From: DATFVA01 sp963832355
GTDB taxonomy: Bacteria > Bacteroidota > Ignavibacteria > Ignavibacteriales > Ignavibacteriaceae
DNA length: 64,000 bases
Direction: 5' to 3'
Assembly (NCBI GenBank): GCA_963832355.1
Contig: CAWHTX010000022.1
Span: 41,660-105,659, forward strand
Shown: positions 27,195-34,731 of the stretch, in pieces
Layout: the number at the start of each line of letters is the position of its first letter
Position numbering within the stretch: the first letter of the stretch is position 1
Notes under the pieces: model-generated
Databases searched by the model: none
What the model was told of the DNA's origin: nothing
Seen by the model: only the letters and a program-made list of their open reading frames with translations
Translations under genes and position numbers: made by a program

Positions 27195-27314
27195 TTTAAT
27201 AACGGCTTCTTACCTTTCCATTGGATATTGAGCTAAATTCATTTTAAATTGAATATGTGATTTAATCACGTGGGGAGAGAGTTCCCCTTTAAATTCAACC
27301 ATATGGAGGCCTTA

Positions 27315-27920
27315 ATGAAAAGAGGTATGGTAATCGGCTGCGCAGTCGGTGGATTTATTCTTGTTATTATCGCTATAATGGTGATATGGGGAATAAATGC
27401 TTACAACAACCTGGTAACCTTAAATGAAGCTGTTAACCAGAGCTGGAGCCAGGTTGAAAATCAGTATCAGCGCAGGGCAGACTTAATACCGAATCTTGTT
27501 AATACCGTAAAGGGTTATGCGAATTTCGAAAGGGGAGTACTTACTGATGTAACTGAAGCCAGGGCCAAGGTTAGTCAGATGACTGTCACTCCGGAAGTGC
27601 TGAACGATCCTCAGGCTTTCCAGAGATTCCAGTCAGCGCAGGGAGAGTTATCGGGCGCTTTATCGCGACTGCTGGTAACGGTAGAAAATTATCCCGATCT
27701 AAAAGCCAGCGAAAACTTCCAGCAGCTACAGGCCCAGCTTGAAGGAACAGAGAACAGGATCTCGGTAGAAAGAAGAAGATTCAATGAAACTGTCCAAAAC
27801 TACAACACAACCATAAAAAGATTTCCTAATACGATATTCGCCGGGGTATTCGGATTCCAGCAGAAGCAGTATTTCCAGTCAACTCCCGGAGCCGAGACGC
27901 CTCCTAAAGTAGAGTTTTGA
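27315..27920 (+). CDS. lemA: LemA family protein
   Basis: LemA proteins have one N-terminal membrane helix (residues ~5-27 here) and a long extracytoplasmic four-helix bundle; the role is unclear. AYNNLVTLNEAVNQSWSQVENQYQRRADLIPNLV and RISVERRRFNETVQNYN are hallmark segments. The ATG at 27315 is chosen because GGAGG lies 6 bp upstream; an in-frame GTG at 27270 would add 15 residues without a site. The stop overlaps the TPM gene (TGATG). lemA-TPM pairs are widely conserved. Confidence 0.94.
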   Translation: MKRGMVIGCAVGGFILVIIAIMVIWGINAYNNLVTLNEAVNQSWSQVENQYQRRADLIPNLVNTVKGYANFERGVLTDVTEARAKVSQMTVTPEVLNDPQAFQRFQSAQGELSGALSRLLVTVENYPDLKASENFQQLQAQLEGTENRISVERRRFNETVQNYNTTIKRFPNTIFAGVFGFQQKQYFQSTPGAETPPKVEF

Positions 27921-28651
27921 TGAAAAAAATATTTCTTTTTCTGCTTTTTATTTCAGCTGCGTACTCACAGCCAGAAGTACCGCAGCTGAAATACTGGGCA
28001 AATGATTTTACTAATACACTTAGTCAGGGTCAGCTTAATACCTTAAACAACCAGCTGAAAACATTCCAGGACAGCACAAGCGATCAGGTTGTTTTCTTAA
28101 TGATTTCCACGCTCAACAACTACCCCCTCGAATATTACTCAATGGATGTAGCTCAGAAAAATAAGATCGGAACGAAGGAGCATGATAACGGAGTTCTCTT
28201 CCTTGTAGTAAAAAATGACAGGAAGATGAGAATTGAAGTAGGTTACGGTCTGGAAGGCGCGCTGCCCGATGCACTGGCGAGTTCCATAGTGAGGAACGTT
28301 GTTAAACCTCGCTTCAGGAACGATGACTATTACGGCGGTGTGAAGGCAGGGCTTAGTGCTATAATCTCTGCAATTAAAGGAGAATACACCGCGGAGCGTA
28401 AGCCGGAAAATGAGAAGAAGAAAACTCCTATCGGAACAATTCTCATGATCATTTTCTTTATCATCATGTTCTTCCTGAGAGGAGGCAGAAGAGGATTGGG
28501 AAGCTTTATCTTCCTGGGAGGACTTGCCGGACTAGGCGGCGGGTTAGGCGGCGGTTCCCGCGGAGGAGGTTCTTTCGGAGGAGGATCTTTCGGTGGTTTC
28601 AGCGGCGGAGGCGGCGGGTTCGGCGGCGGAGGTGCAAGCGGAGGCTGGTAA
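27920..28651 (+). CDS. TPM domain protein (YgcG type)
   Basis: A 243-residue protein with signal peptide (MKKIFLFLLFISAAYSQ) and TPM domain: LSQGQLNTLNNQL, DQVVFLMI, VKNDRKMRIEVGYGLEGALPD. It then has one membrane helix (~175-190) and a glycine/serine-rich C-terminal tail (GGGSFGGGSFGGFSGGGGG type), as in YgcG-like proteins. TPM domains have been linked to acid phosphatase activity and, in plants, photosystem repair. It is translationally coupled to lemA. The start is ATG 27920; a TTG one codon earlier is ignored. Confidence 0.92.
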   Translation: MKKIFLFLLFISAAYSQPEVPQLKYWANDFTNTLSQGQLNTLNNQLKTFQDSTSDQVVFLMISTLNNYPLEYYSMDVAQKNKIGTKEHDNGVLFLVVKNDRKMRIEVGYGLEGALPDALASSIVRNVVKPRFRNDDYYGGVKAGLSAIISAIKGEYTAERKPENEKKKTPIGTILMIIFFIIMFFLRGGRRGLGSFIFLGGLAGLGGGLGGGSRGGGSFGGGSFGGFSGGGGGFGGGGASGGW

Positions 28652-28800
28652 AAATAATTCCTATTATTATTATCTACATTGATGTTTGTATACTCTTTTA
28701 GTAAAATTACACCTGTATTTTTTGAATGTAGTTCAGAAATTTTACTTATTAATACATTCCATGGAAATCCAATTTTAGTTTTTTAACAGGAGAAATTATT

Positions 28801-29133
28801 ATGGCAATAATGATAACCGAAGAATGCATAAACTGCGGAGCCTGCGAACCTGAATGTCCCAACACCGCGATTTATGAAGGTGCTGCACAGTGGGAGCTTG
28901 CCGGCAAAAATTATAGTGGAGACGAAACTGCTCCGAGTGGTGCTGAGGGATTTTACTCTGATGATTTCTTCTATATTGTGCCCGACAAATGTACAGAATG
29001 TAAAGGATTTCACGATGAACCACAGTGCGCTGCTGTTTGTCCCGTTGACTGCTGCATACCCGATCCCAATCATGTTGAAGATGAAGAAATCCTTCTGAAG
29101 AAAAAGGACTACCTGGATCAGCTGGGCCGCTAA
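28801..29133 (+). CDS. 2[4Fe-4S] ferredoxin with inter-cluster insertion
   Basis: An electron carrier of 110 residues. The first cluster motif is CINCGACEPECP near residues 9-20 and the second CTECKGFHDEPQCAAVCP near 65-82, with eight residues between the second and third cysteine as in chlorobial/Alvin-type ferredoxins. Between the clusters is an unusually long, acidic/aromatic stretch of about 40 residues, and after the second cluster CC and a 25-residue acidic/lysine tail. An AGGAG site lies 8 bp before the ATG. It has its own terminator and a close copy follows. Confidence 0.92.
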   Translation: MAIMITEECINCGACEPECPNTAIYEGAAQWELAGKNYSGDETAPSGAEGFYSDDFFYIVPDKCTECKGFHDEPQCAAVCPVDCCIPDPNHVEDEEILLKKKDYLDQLGR

Positions 29134-29156
29134 GTTCAGACTGCAAATCATTTTTC

Positions 29157-29181
29157 GGGGTGCTGAGCACCCCTTTTTTTT
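29157..29181 (+). terminator. Rho-independent terminator after the first ferredoxin
   Basis: A perfect 7-bp stem GGGGTGC/GCACCCC with TGA loop is followed by eight T. It separates the two ferredoxin genes, which must therefore be expressed from different promoters or by read-through. The following 230 bp (29182-29415) show no convincing gene. Confidence 0.92.
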
Positions 29182-29415
29182 GTATCTCTTATCACAAATT
29201 CTCACCAATTCCGAGAAACAGCTATGCCTCATTCTCTTTTCTGAAAATGAGATAGCTGCTTTTGAGCTCCGAACACACATTTTTCAGCCATTTCATAAGA
29301 ATATTAAAGGAAAATCCCCCTTTGATTCCCGGATTTTCAGGTGGCATACTTTTGGTTTATCTATAGGCAACTAAAGATAATGTAATTCATCAAAAAGAGA
29401 CAAAAGGAGATAGTA

Positions 29416-29688
29416 ATGGCATACAGGATCAATGAAGAATGTATAAACTGCGGAGCTTGCGAACCGGAATGCCCGAATAATGCCATTTATGAAGGCGGAC
29501 ACGAATGGGAATTAGATGGCAGCACTTTTGGAGAAGGCGCAGCTGCACCATCAGGTAAATCAGACTTCTACTCAGACGAATATTTCTATATAGTTCCTGA
29601 TAAATGTACTGAATGCGAAGGTTTCCACGATGAACCTCAGTGCGTTTCAGTATGTCCGGTTGACAGTGTATTAAAGATTGAAGAATAA
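29416..29688 (+). CDS. 2[4Fe-4S] ferredoxin, second tandem copy
   Basis: A 90-residue paralogue of the preceding ferredoxin with CINCGACEPECP and CTECEGFHDEPQCVSVCP cluster motifs and the same long inter-cluster insertion. It lacks the C-terminal CC and tail of the first copy, ending soon after the second cluster. An AAGGAGA site lies before the ATG. Tandem ferredoxins often serve different partner enzymes such as pyruvate or 2-oxoglutarate:ferredoxin oxidoreductase; no such partner is in the window. Confidence 0.92.
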   Translation: MAYRINEECINCGACEPECPNNAIYEGGHEWELDGSTFGEGAAAPSGKSDFYSDEYFYIVPDKCTECEGFHDEPQCVSVCPVDSVLKIEE

Positions 29689-29717
29689 AAAAAATAATTA
29701 GTTCTTAAAAATTTTGC

Positions 29718-29930
29718 TGCAGGGGAGTAGCGGAAACAACGTTGGGGATGTGGCCAGGGGAGACTGGAAACACAACGGGACCCAGGGGAGTTTACGGCCA
29801 GGGGAGAACTGGAAAAAACTCAACTTTGGGGAATAGTTCAGGGGAGTTTTGCTGTGGGGGTTGCACCAGGTAAAAAAGATATGTACGGGGACAGAAAAGG
29901 ACACCTAAATGGTGTCCTTTTTCTGTTTAA
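29718..29930 (+). ncRNA. Candidate small RNA with five CAGGGGAG repeats
   Basis: Five copies of CAGGGGAG start at 29720, 29755, 29783, 29799 and 29839. Two can sit in hairpin loops (CCAG-GGGAGA-CTGG at 29754 and CCAG-GGGAGAA-CTGG at 29798), and a third can be flanked by CAG/CTG. The stretch ends in the long hairpin at 29891-29926. No convincing gene is on either strand. The pattern resembles RNAs that titrate a protein through repeated G-rich loops, but that is inference and no promoter is clear. Confidence 0.4.
29891..29926 (+). terminator. Long hairpin, probable bidirectional terminator
   Basis: ACAGAAAAGGACACC pairs with GGTGTCCTTTTTCTGT around a TAAAT loop, about 15 bp with a single bulge. 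Each flank is A/T rich, so it can terminate transcripts from either side. Confidence 0.75.
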
Positions 29931-30000
29931 ATTCATTGGAAATCCTCTAATTTGTTAATATGCAACAACTTATAAACAATTGAAAGGTTCAAAGCAAACA

Positions 30001-30165
30001 AAAAAAAGGAAATGACGAAAACCCAATAGCTCAGATAAGCTGGTTAACAATTATCAGGCAAGGGCACGAAACCTTCAGACATCATACTTCGCCATCAAAG
30101 GTTGGTGCTCAGATGTCTATGCCAAACCGAGAGCAGGCCTGTAAGACTTATTCAGGCTTTTTATG
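30001..30165 (+). ncRNA. Candidate structured RNA with an H-type pseudoknot
   Basis: Within 30057-30123 four strands pair in crossing order: AACCTT (30070-75) with AAGGTT (30098-103), and AGACATC (30077-83) with GATGTCT (30112-118). GCA/TGC extends the first stem, and GGCA (30057-60)/TGCC (30120-23) closes the whole. Loop lengths (1, 14, 8 nt) suit a pseudoknot or two alternative hairpins, as in a riboswitch. A GCCTG/CAGGC hairpin followed by TTTTT (30137-30162) follows. I recognise no known family. It lies 130 bp upstream of the MBL hydrolase start. Confidence 0.4.
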
Positions 30166-30291
30166 GGGTCGATTTACCGCTTCTAGCGGGCTTAGCTGCG
30201 TTCTGAATGTGTCTGCTGCATATCCTTTCACCTTTAGCAAATCTTGTTTAACTTTAAATTCTTTAGGAATAAACAAATAACACGGGATATT

Positions 30292-31137
30292 ATGAAAATT
30301 GGAAAATATTCGGTCCATATAATCGACTCAGGATACTTTGGCCTCGACGGCGGGGCAATGTTCGGAATTGTTCCGAAACCTCTCTGGGAAAGAACGAACC
30401 CCGCTGATGATATGAACAGGATTAAGCTGGCTACGAGGAATCTTCTTCTTGTATCGGATTCAAAAAAGATACTTGTTGATACCGGAATGGGATCTAAATG
30501 GAATGATAAGAATAAAGAGATCTATGCTGTTGATCAGGAATCCACTTCTCTTGAAAGCTCACTTGCCGGGCTAAACTTAAAGCCGGATGATATAACAGAT
30601 GTGATCCTTACCCATCTCCATTTTGATCATACCGGCGGTTCAACTGTGAATAACAACGGCAAACTCGAACCTGCGTTCCCTCATGCAACATATTACGTTC
30701 AAAGGGAAAATTACCAGTGGGCGGTGGATCCTTCGGAACGCGACAGAGGCAGCTATATAAAGGATAATTTCGTTCCGCTGAAAGAAGCGGGAGTTCTGAT
30801 GCAGATTGAAGGCGAGAAACCCTTCGATGACGAGATTGATTTTATTATTGTAAATGGTCATACATTCGGACAGCAATTATTAAAGTTGTCCGATTCATCT
30901 AATACTTTCCTTTATTGCTGCGATCTTTTCCCTACAACCGCTCATCTCCCGTTACCCTATGTTATGGGCTATGATTTGCAGCCTCTTGTAACGGTTGATG
31001 AAAAAAAGAGAATTCTTAAGCAGGCACTTGATGAAGAATGGAAATTATTCTTTGAACACGATCCTGATACGGCGTATGCCACGATCAAGTCGACTGATAA
31101 AGGAATCCGCATTAAAGAAAAATTTAACGGATTTTGA
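30292..31137 (+). CDS. MBL-fold metallo-hydrolase
   Basis: A 281-residue metallo-beta-lactamase-fold hydrolase with LTHLHFDHTGG (the HxHxDH metal motif), an early VDTGMG and further metal ligands in INGHTFGQ-like VNGHTFGQ and the C-terminal FEHDPDTAY. The start ATG at 30292 (MKIGKYSVHIIDSG) fits the family; a TTG at 30244 would add 16 residues with no support. It resembles lactonase-like or quinolonase-like MBL proteins; the substrate is unknown. It overlaps the Rieske gene by one base (TGATG). Confidence 0.88.
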   Translation: MKIGKYSVHIIDSGYFGLDGGAMFGIVPKPLWERTNPADDMNRIKLATRNLLLVSDSKKILVDTGMGSKWNDKNKEIYAVDQESTSLESSLAGLNLKPDDITDVILTHLHFDHTGGSTVNNNGKLEPAFPHATYYVQRENYQWAVDPSERDRGSYIKDNFVPLKEAGVLMQIEGEKPFDDEIDFIIVNGHTFGQQLLKLSDSSNTFLYCCDLFPTTAHLPLPYVMGYDLQPLVTVDEKKRILKQALDEEWKLFFEHDPDTAYATIKSTDKGIRIKEKFNGF

Positions 31138-31463
31138 TGGAAGGATTCTTCAAAGTCTGCAGGGTGAATGACCTTGTAAATAATGCCGGGAAAAGATTCA
31201 TTGTTGATGATGTAGATGTGGCGTTATTCAAAGTGGATGAAAAGATATATGCATTAAGTAATGTCTGCCCTCACCAGCATTCACCGCTTATATACGACGG
31301 CTTTCTGGAGGACGGGTGTGTTGTTTGTCCCGCCCACGGCTGGATGTTCAGCCTGGAAACAGGCAAAACCCCGACAGGCCAGAAAGGTTTGAATTCGTTT
31401 GAGGTTGTAGTAGAGAACGGCGACGTATATGTTAAGGTTTATAAAAAAGTTTTGAATTGGTGA
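31137..31463 (+). CDS. Rieske [2Fe-2S] protein, NirD/ferredoxin type
   Basis: A small (108-residue) soluble Rieske protein. The cluster ligands are in VCPHQHSPL (C-x-H) and CVVCPAHGWMF (C-x2-H), as in dioxygenase ferredoxins and nitrite reductase small subunits. No membrane anchor is seen. ATG 31137 overlaps the MBL stop as TGATG, so the two proteins are probably made together; a two-component electron-transfer/hydrolase pair is plausible but I cannot name the pathway. Confidence 0.9.
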   Translation: MEGFFKVCRVNDLVNNAGKRFIVDDVDVALFKVDEKIYALSNVCPHQHSPLIYDGFLEDGCVVCPAHGWMFSLETGKTPTGQKGLNSFEVVVENGDVYVKVYKKVLNW

Positions 31464-31556
31464 CCTGAAGCTTAAAACCTTCATAAGGCATTTGCTCTTA
31501 TTTATGATCTTAACCGGTAAGGGATAACCCCGGAGAGGTTCAAATATTGTAGAGAT

Positions 31557-32588
31557 ATGAAGATAACCAATGAAATAGTTGAAGAGAAGGCGAAGGCGCT
31601 TGGATTTGACCTTGTAGGATTTGCTGAAGCAGATATCCTCGATAAAGAGGCTGACCATCTGGAAGAATGGCTCGGGAGGGGGTTCCAGTCGGGGATGAAG
31701 TATATGGAGAGGAACATAGATAAGAGGAAAGATATACGAAAGGTATTTCCCGAAGCAAAAAGTGTAATTTCACTCGCCCTTAATTATTATACACCTTACC
31801 AGCACAACGATGTAGTATCAAAAGATAGACCCGCGACCGAAAGCGATCGCCTTGAAGGTAAAAGCAGCTCATCTAATCGTGAAGTCTCCCGGTCGTCTGA
31901 TCAGTCCGGCTCGCCGGCAGGTAAGATCTCACGCTATGCCTGGGGGAAAGATTATCATCTTATAATCTGGGATAAACTTAAAACACTTGAAACTCAGTTA
32001 AGTAATATCGACCCTGAATTCAAATCGCTTTCTTACGTTGATACGGGTCCGGTAATGGATAAAGCATGGGCAGTAAGAGCAGGACTAGGCTGGCAGGGGA
32101 AGCATACCAACATCATTCATCCAAACCTGGGCAGCTGGTTCTTCATAGCAAATATCATAACAAATTATGACTTCGGGAATTCAGAGTTAATAACGGATCA
32201 CTGCGGGTCGTGTACAGCCTGTATTGATGCCTGTCCAACTCACGCTATTGTCGATGAATACATCGTCGATTCAAATAAATGCATATCATATCTTACGATA
32301 GAGAACAAAAATGAAATTCCCGGAGAATTTAAGGGAAAATTCGACGGCTGGGCATTCGGATGTGATATCTGTCAGGATGTCTGCCCCTGGAATATCAGAT
32401 TCAGTGAGGTTTGTGATATTGATGAGTTCAGACCGGCGGACGGAGAGACAGAAATTTCACTTAAAAATATAAAAGAAATGGATGAAGAAACATTTAAGAA
32501 GAAATATGCTGAGAGTCCCGTTAAAAGGGCAAAATTGAAGGGATTAAAAAGGAACGCAAATTTTCTTCTGGCTGAAAAAAACCCTTAA
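31557..32588 (+). CDS. queG: Epoxyqueuosine reductase QueG
   Basis: QueG is a cobalamin-dependent iron-sulfur enzyme that reduces epoxyqueuosine to queuosine in tRNA. The two 4Fe-4S clusters are built by CGSCTACIDACP (216-227) and CDICQDVCPW (269-278); the cobalamin/catalytic region VDTGPVMDKAWAVRAGLG (161-178) is intact. The protein has a Ser/charged insertion (residues ~86-122, with SSSSNREVSRSSDQSGS) not expected in the family. At 343 residues it is otherwise normal. Only a 93-bp gap separates it from the Rieske gene. Confidence 0.93.
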   Translation: MKITNEIVEEKAKALGFDLVGFAEADILDKEADHLEEWLGRGFQSGMKYMERNIDKRKDIRKVFPEAKSVISLALNYYTPYQHNDVVSKDRPATESDRLEGKSSSSNREVSRSSDQSGSPAGKISRYAWGKDYHLIIWDKLKTLETQLSNIDPEFKSLSYVDTGPVMDKAWAVRAGLGWQGKHTNIIHPNLGSWFFIANIITNYDFGNSELITDHCGSCTACIDACPTHAIVDEYIVDSNKCISYLTIENKNEIPGEFKGKFDGWAFGCDICQDVCPWNIRFSEVCDIDEFRPADGETEISLKNIKEMDEETFKKKYAESPVKRAKLKGLKRNANFLLAEKNP

Positions 32589-32699
32589 TTCTAAAATCAG
32601 GAATTTGTAAATTTATAGATAGAATATTTAATTCCGAAACTTTTCTACCGGAAAGTAATCTAATATATACTTCTTATTTATTGATATTATGGAGCTAAA

Positions 32700-33695
32700 A
32701 TGTCCGATATAGAAAAAAATGAAAATCACTATAAAATAATTATTATCGGTTCCGGCCCTGCCGGTTTCACGGCCGCATTATATAATGCCAGAGCCGACCT
32801 GAACCCGGTGATATTTGAAGGTATGCAGCCCGGCGGTCAGCTTACGATTACTACAGAAGTTGAGAATTATCCCGGATTTGAAAAAGGAATTATGGGTCCC
32901 GAACTGATGGATGTAATGCGCAACCAGGCTCACCGTTTTGGAGCTAAATCATTTTATAAAGAGATTACCGAGGTTGATTTTTCCCGCAGACCGTTTGTGC
33001 TTAAGTCGTACGATGAAGTATATACAGCAGACGCAGTAATAATAGCTACCGGAGCATCCGCCAAGCTGCTCGGTATTGATAGTGAAAAAACTTATATGGG
33101 TTATGGTGTATCAGCCTGCGCAACCTGCGACGGATTCTTCTTCAAGGATCTGAAGGTGCTGGTTGTCGGCGGCGGCGATACTGCAATGGAAGAAGCTAAT
33201 TTCCTTACCAAGTTTGCCAGCGAAGTTACAATTATTCATAGAAGAGAAGAGTTCCGTGCTTCCAAGATTATGCTCGACAGGGCAATGAATAACCCGAAGA
33301 TCAAGTTTATGACGAATAAAGTTGTAAAAGAAGTTGTCGGTAAAGTTGAAGGCGGTAAAAAGTCGATGACCGGTGTAATACTTGAAGATACCAAAGACCT
33401 TTCAACAATGGAACTTGAAGCCGATGGATTGTTCATAGGTATTGGACATAAACCGAATACAGAACTTTTCAAAGGTATCCTTGATATGGATGAAACAGGC
33501 TACCTGAAAGTTCAGGAAGGTTCTACTTACACTAATATCCCGGGTGTATTTGCTGCAGGAGACGTTGCTGATAAAACATACAGGCAGGCAATCACGGCTG
33601 CAGGTTCAGGCTGTATGGCTGCAATAGATGCAGAACGCTGGCTTGAAAACCAGGAAGCAGAAGTAGCCGAGACTATGGCGGCAGCAAAATCTTAA
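32700..33695 (+). CDS. trxB: Thioredoxin-disulfide reductase
   Basis: This FAD-dependent enzyme transfers electrons from NADPH to thioredoxin. FAD binding is by IIGSGPAGFTAALY (residues ~15-28), the redox pair is C140-A-T-C143 in SACATCDGFFF, and the NADPH motif is VVGGGDTAMEEA. The C-terminal GVFAAGDVADKTYRQAITAAGSG motif is complete. The 331-residue length includes a 15-residue acidic/Ala tail. A GGAG site precedes the ATG. A terminator follows at 33734. Confidence 0.96.
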   Translation: MSDIEKNENHYKIIIIGSGPAGFTAALYNARADLNPVIFEGMQPGGQLTITTEVENYPGFEKGIMGPELMDVMRNQAHRFGAKSFYKEITEVDFSRRPFVLKSYDEVYTADAVIIATGASAKLLGIDSEKTYMGYGVSACATCDGFFFKDLKVLVVGGGDTAMEEANFLTKFASEVTIIHRREEFRASKIMLDRAMNNPKIKFMTNKVVKEVVGKVEGGKKSMTGVILEDTKDLSTMELEADGLFIGIGHKPNTELFKGILDMDETGYLKVQEGSTYTNIPGVFAAGDVADKTYRQAITAAGSGCMAAIDAERWLENQEAEVAETMAAAKS

Positions 33696-33733
33696 AATAG
33701 AATGTGACATTTTGTCATACTATATAAATTTTC

Positions 33734-33768
33734 AACAGCGGAAAATTGCGGTTTTTCGCTGTTTTTTA
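33734..33768 (+). terminator. Terminator after trxB
   Basis: AACAGCGGAAAA pairs with TTTTTCGCTGTT around a short GC-containing loop, followed by T6ATTG. It sits about 40 bp after the trxB stop. Confidence 0.8.
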
Positions 33769-33786
33769 TTGTCTCATTTTGAGTTC

Positions 33787-33819
33787 AAAAGGCGGATAAA
33801 AGGCGGATAAAAGGCCGTA
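33787..33819. repeat. Three tandem 11-bp repeats
   Basis: AAAAGGCGGAT is repeated exactly at 33787 and 33798, and a third degenerate copy (AAAAGGCCGTA) follows at 33809. The period equals that of the array at 23557, but the sequence differs. The region is non-coding. Confidence 0.8.
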
Positions 33820-33891
33820 TTAAAACGGGTAACAATATGTCTGCCATTTTGTCATACTGCTGATAAAATAAACACTCCTGATATTACAAAA

Positions 33892-33920
33892 AAACCCCGG
33901 GTTAAAGCATCCCAGGGCTT
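33892..33920 (-). terminator. Terminator for the minus-strand DUF6249 gene
   Basis: Read on the minus strand, AAGCCCTGGG and CCCGGGGTTT form an imperfect hairpin followed by a run of T (A-run on the plus strand at 33888-33894). It lies 130 bp downstream of the DUF6249 stop. Confidence 0.6.
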
Positions 33921-34051
33921 ATTATTTTAATCTTGGAGCTAACTCAAAATTCGTGGTTAAAAGGAATAATTACTTTCCATCCTGTCATTAAAAAGCTGAC
34001 AATACCATTACTAAAGCTCTTCCTATAAGTTACCAGGAACCGGATCAGGCA

Positions 34052-34402
34052 TTATGCCTTATTATTCCTGTACTTATTTGCAAGGATGTTTGCTACAACG
34101 AACCCAAAGCCCGTAATTGTAAATATTGAGAAAGGTGTCCAGTAATCCTTATCGGTTATATCCTGCAGCCACAGACCAAAACCGAGAGATATACCGAATG
34201 CAACTGTTATTACACCGATTTTCATTAATCTGTAAGGATCTTTTTTACTCTCGAAGAATTCCTTGATTGAATCTGCGCTTAAACCTTTATCTATCAGCAT
34301 CTGACGCTCTCTTGAACGCAGATAGAAATAAGTTACCAGCACGAGTCCCGCAACAAGGGTCATTACTATCGGGATGAATACTGCAATTACTTCACTAGCC
34401 AT
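34052..34402 (-). CDS. DUF6249-type small membrane protein
   Basis: A 116-residue protein with three hydrophobic segments (about residues 5-27, 58-76 and 90-108). Between the first and second lies the signature YFYLRSRERQMLIDKGLSADSI, typical of DUF6249 proteins, which are often encoded beside ECF sigma factors in Bacteroidota. The start ATG at 34402 has an AAAGGTAAC site upstream. Upstream there are two TGTAACC-N17-GTC elements facing this gene that match one in front of the divergent sigma factor, so it is likely a member of that regulon. Function unknown. Confidence 0.75.
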   Translation of the reverse strand: MASEVIAVFIPIVMTLVAGLVLVTYFYLRSRERQMLIDKGLSADSIKEFFESKKDPYRLMKIGVITVAFGISLGFGLWLQDITDKDYWTPFSIFTITGFGFVVANILANKYRNNKA

Positions 34403-34426
34403 TTTGTTACCTTTTTTATTTTTCTG

Positions 34427-34457
34427 TTAAGACCGGAATATTCGGTTCCAGGTTACA
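34427..34457 (-). promoter_or_regulatory. ECF-type promoter candidate P-A facing the DUF6249 gene
   Basis: On the minus strand TGTAACC (34457-34451), a 17-nt spacer and GTCTTAA (34433-34427) form a -35/-10-like pair. Its -10 lies 25 bp before the DUF6249 ATG. It matches the sigma gene's element in both boxes and spacer. Confidence 0.6.
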
Positions 34458-34482
34458 CAGGCACTTTACCTGCTTCTAAAGG

Positions 34483-34513
34483 TTCTGACTGATGCTTCGC
34501 GGGAAAGGTTACA
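34483..34513 (-). promoter_or_regulatory. ECF-type promoter candidate P-B, second copy facing the DUF6249 gene
   Basis: On the minus strand TGTAACC (34513-34507), 17 nt, then GTCAGAA (34489-34483). It lies 56 bp upstream of P-A with the same orientation and spacer, and a weaker -10. Confidence 0.5.
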
Positions 34514-34694
34514 CAAAGCACGGATAGATTTATTGACAGAAGCGTGTATGGTTTGGACGGGTGTATGATCTGATGGGTGGACGTGTAGAAGTGATAAATT
34601 ATGGATGAATTTGGCCGCCAAACAATATAACAGTTAAACAATTTAACCATATATCTCTCTTTTTAACTATTTTATATGATATATTTCTCCTGTC

Positions 34695-34724
34695 TGTAAC
34701 CAAATTTCAAATAACCGGGTCTAA
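34695..34724 (+). promoter_or_regulatory. ECF-type promoter candidate P-C in front of the sigma factor gene
   Basis: TGTAACC (34695-34701), a 17-nt spacer and GTCTAA (34719-34724) precede the sigma factor ATG at 34732 by only 7 bp, so the transcript could be nearly leaderless. This is what an autoregulated ECF promoter would look like. Confidence 0.6.
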
Positions 34725-34731
34725 TGCTTAG

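Larger units (their letters stand above)
33708..33858. repeat. Two direct copies of CATTTTGTCATACT and a palindrome
   Basis: The 14-mer CATTTTGTCATACT occurs at 33708-33721 and 33845-33858, 137 bp apart, flanking the trxB terminator. The first lies in TGACATTTTGTCA, a perfect inverted repeat around TTT (33705-33717); the second has TGCCA on its left arm. Such a TGACA-TTT-TGTCA palindrome could be a regulator site, but no gene start lies close on the plus strand. Confidence 0.6.

Noticed and set aside
29180..29374. 64-codon plus-strand frame between the ferredoxins
   Set aside because: Begins inside the terminator, has no ribosome binding site and no recognisable features.
29698..29904. 68-codon minus-strand frame over the CAGGGGAG repeats
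   Set aside because: Low-complexity composition set by the repeats, no ribosome binding site, no recognisable domain.
29931..30240. tmRNA (ssrA), because of GCAAAC...GACGAAAAC and a pseudoknot
   Set aside because: No GGGGCTG-type 5' end, no GATTCGAC, no TTCGAANC T-arm or 3' CCA-type acceptor, and no tag peptide ending in ALAA in frame.
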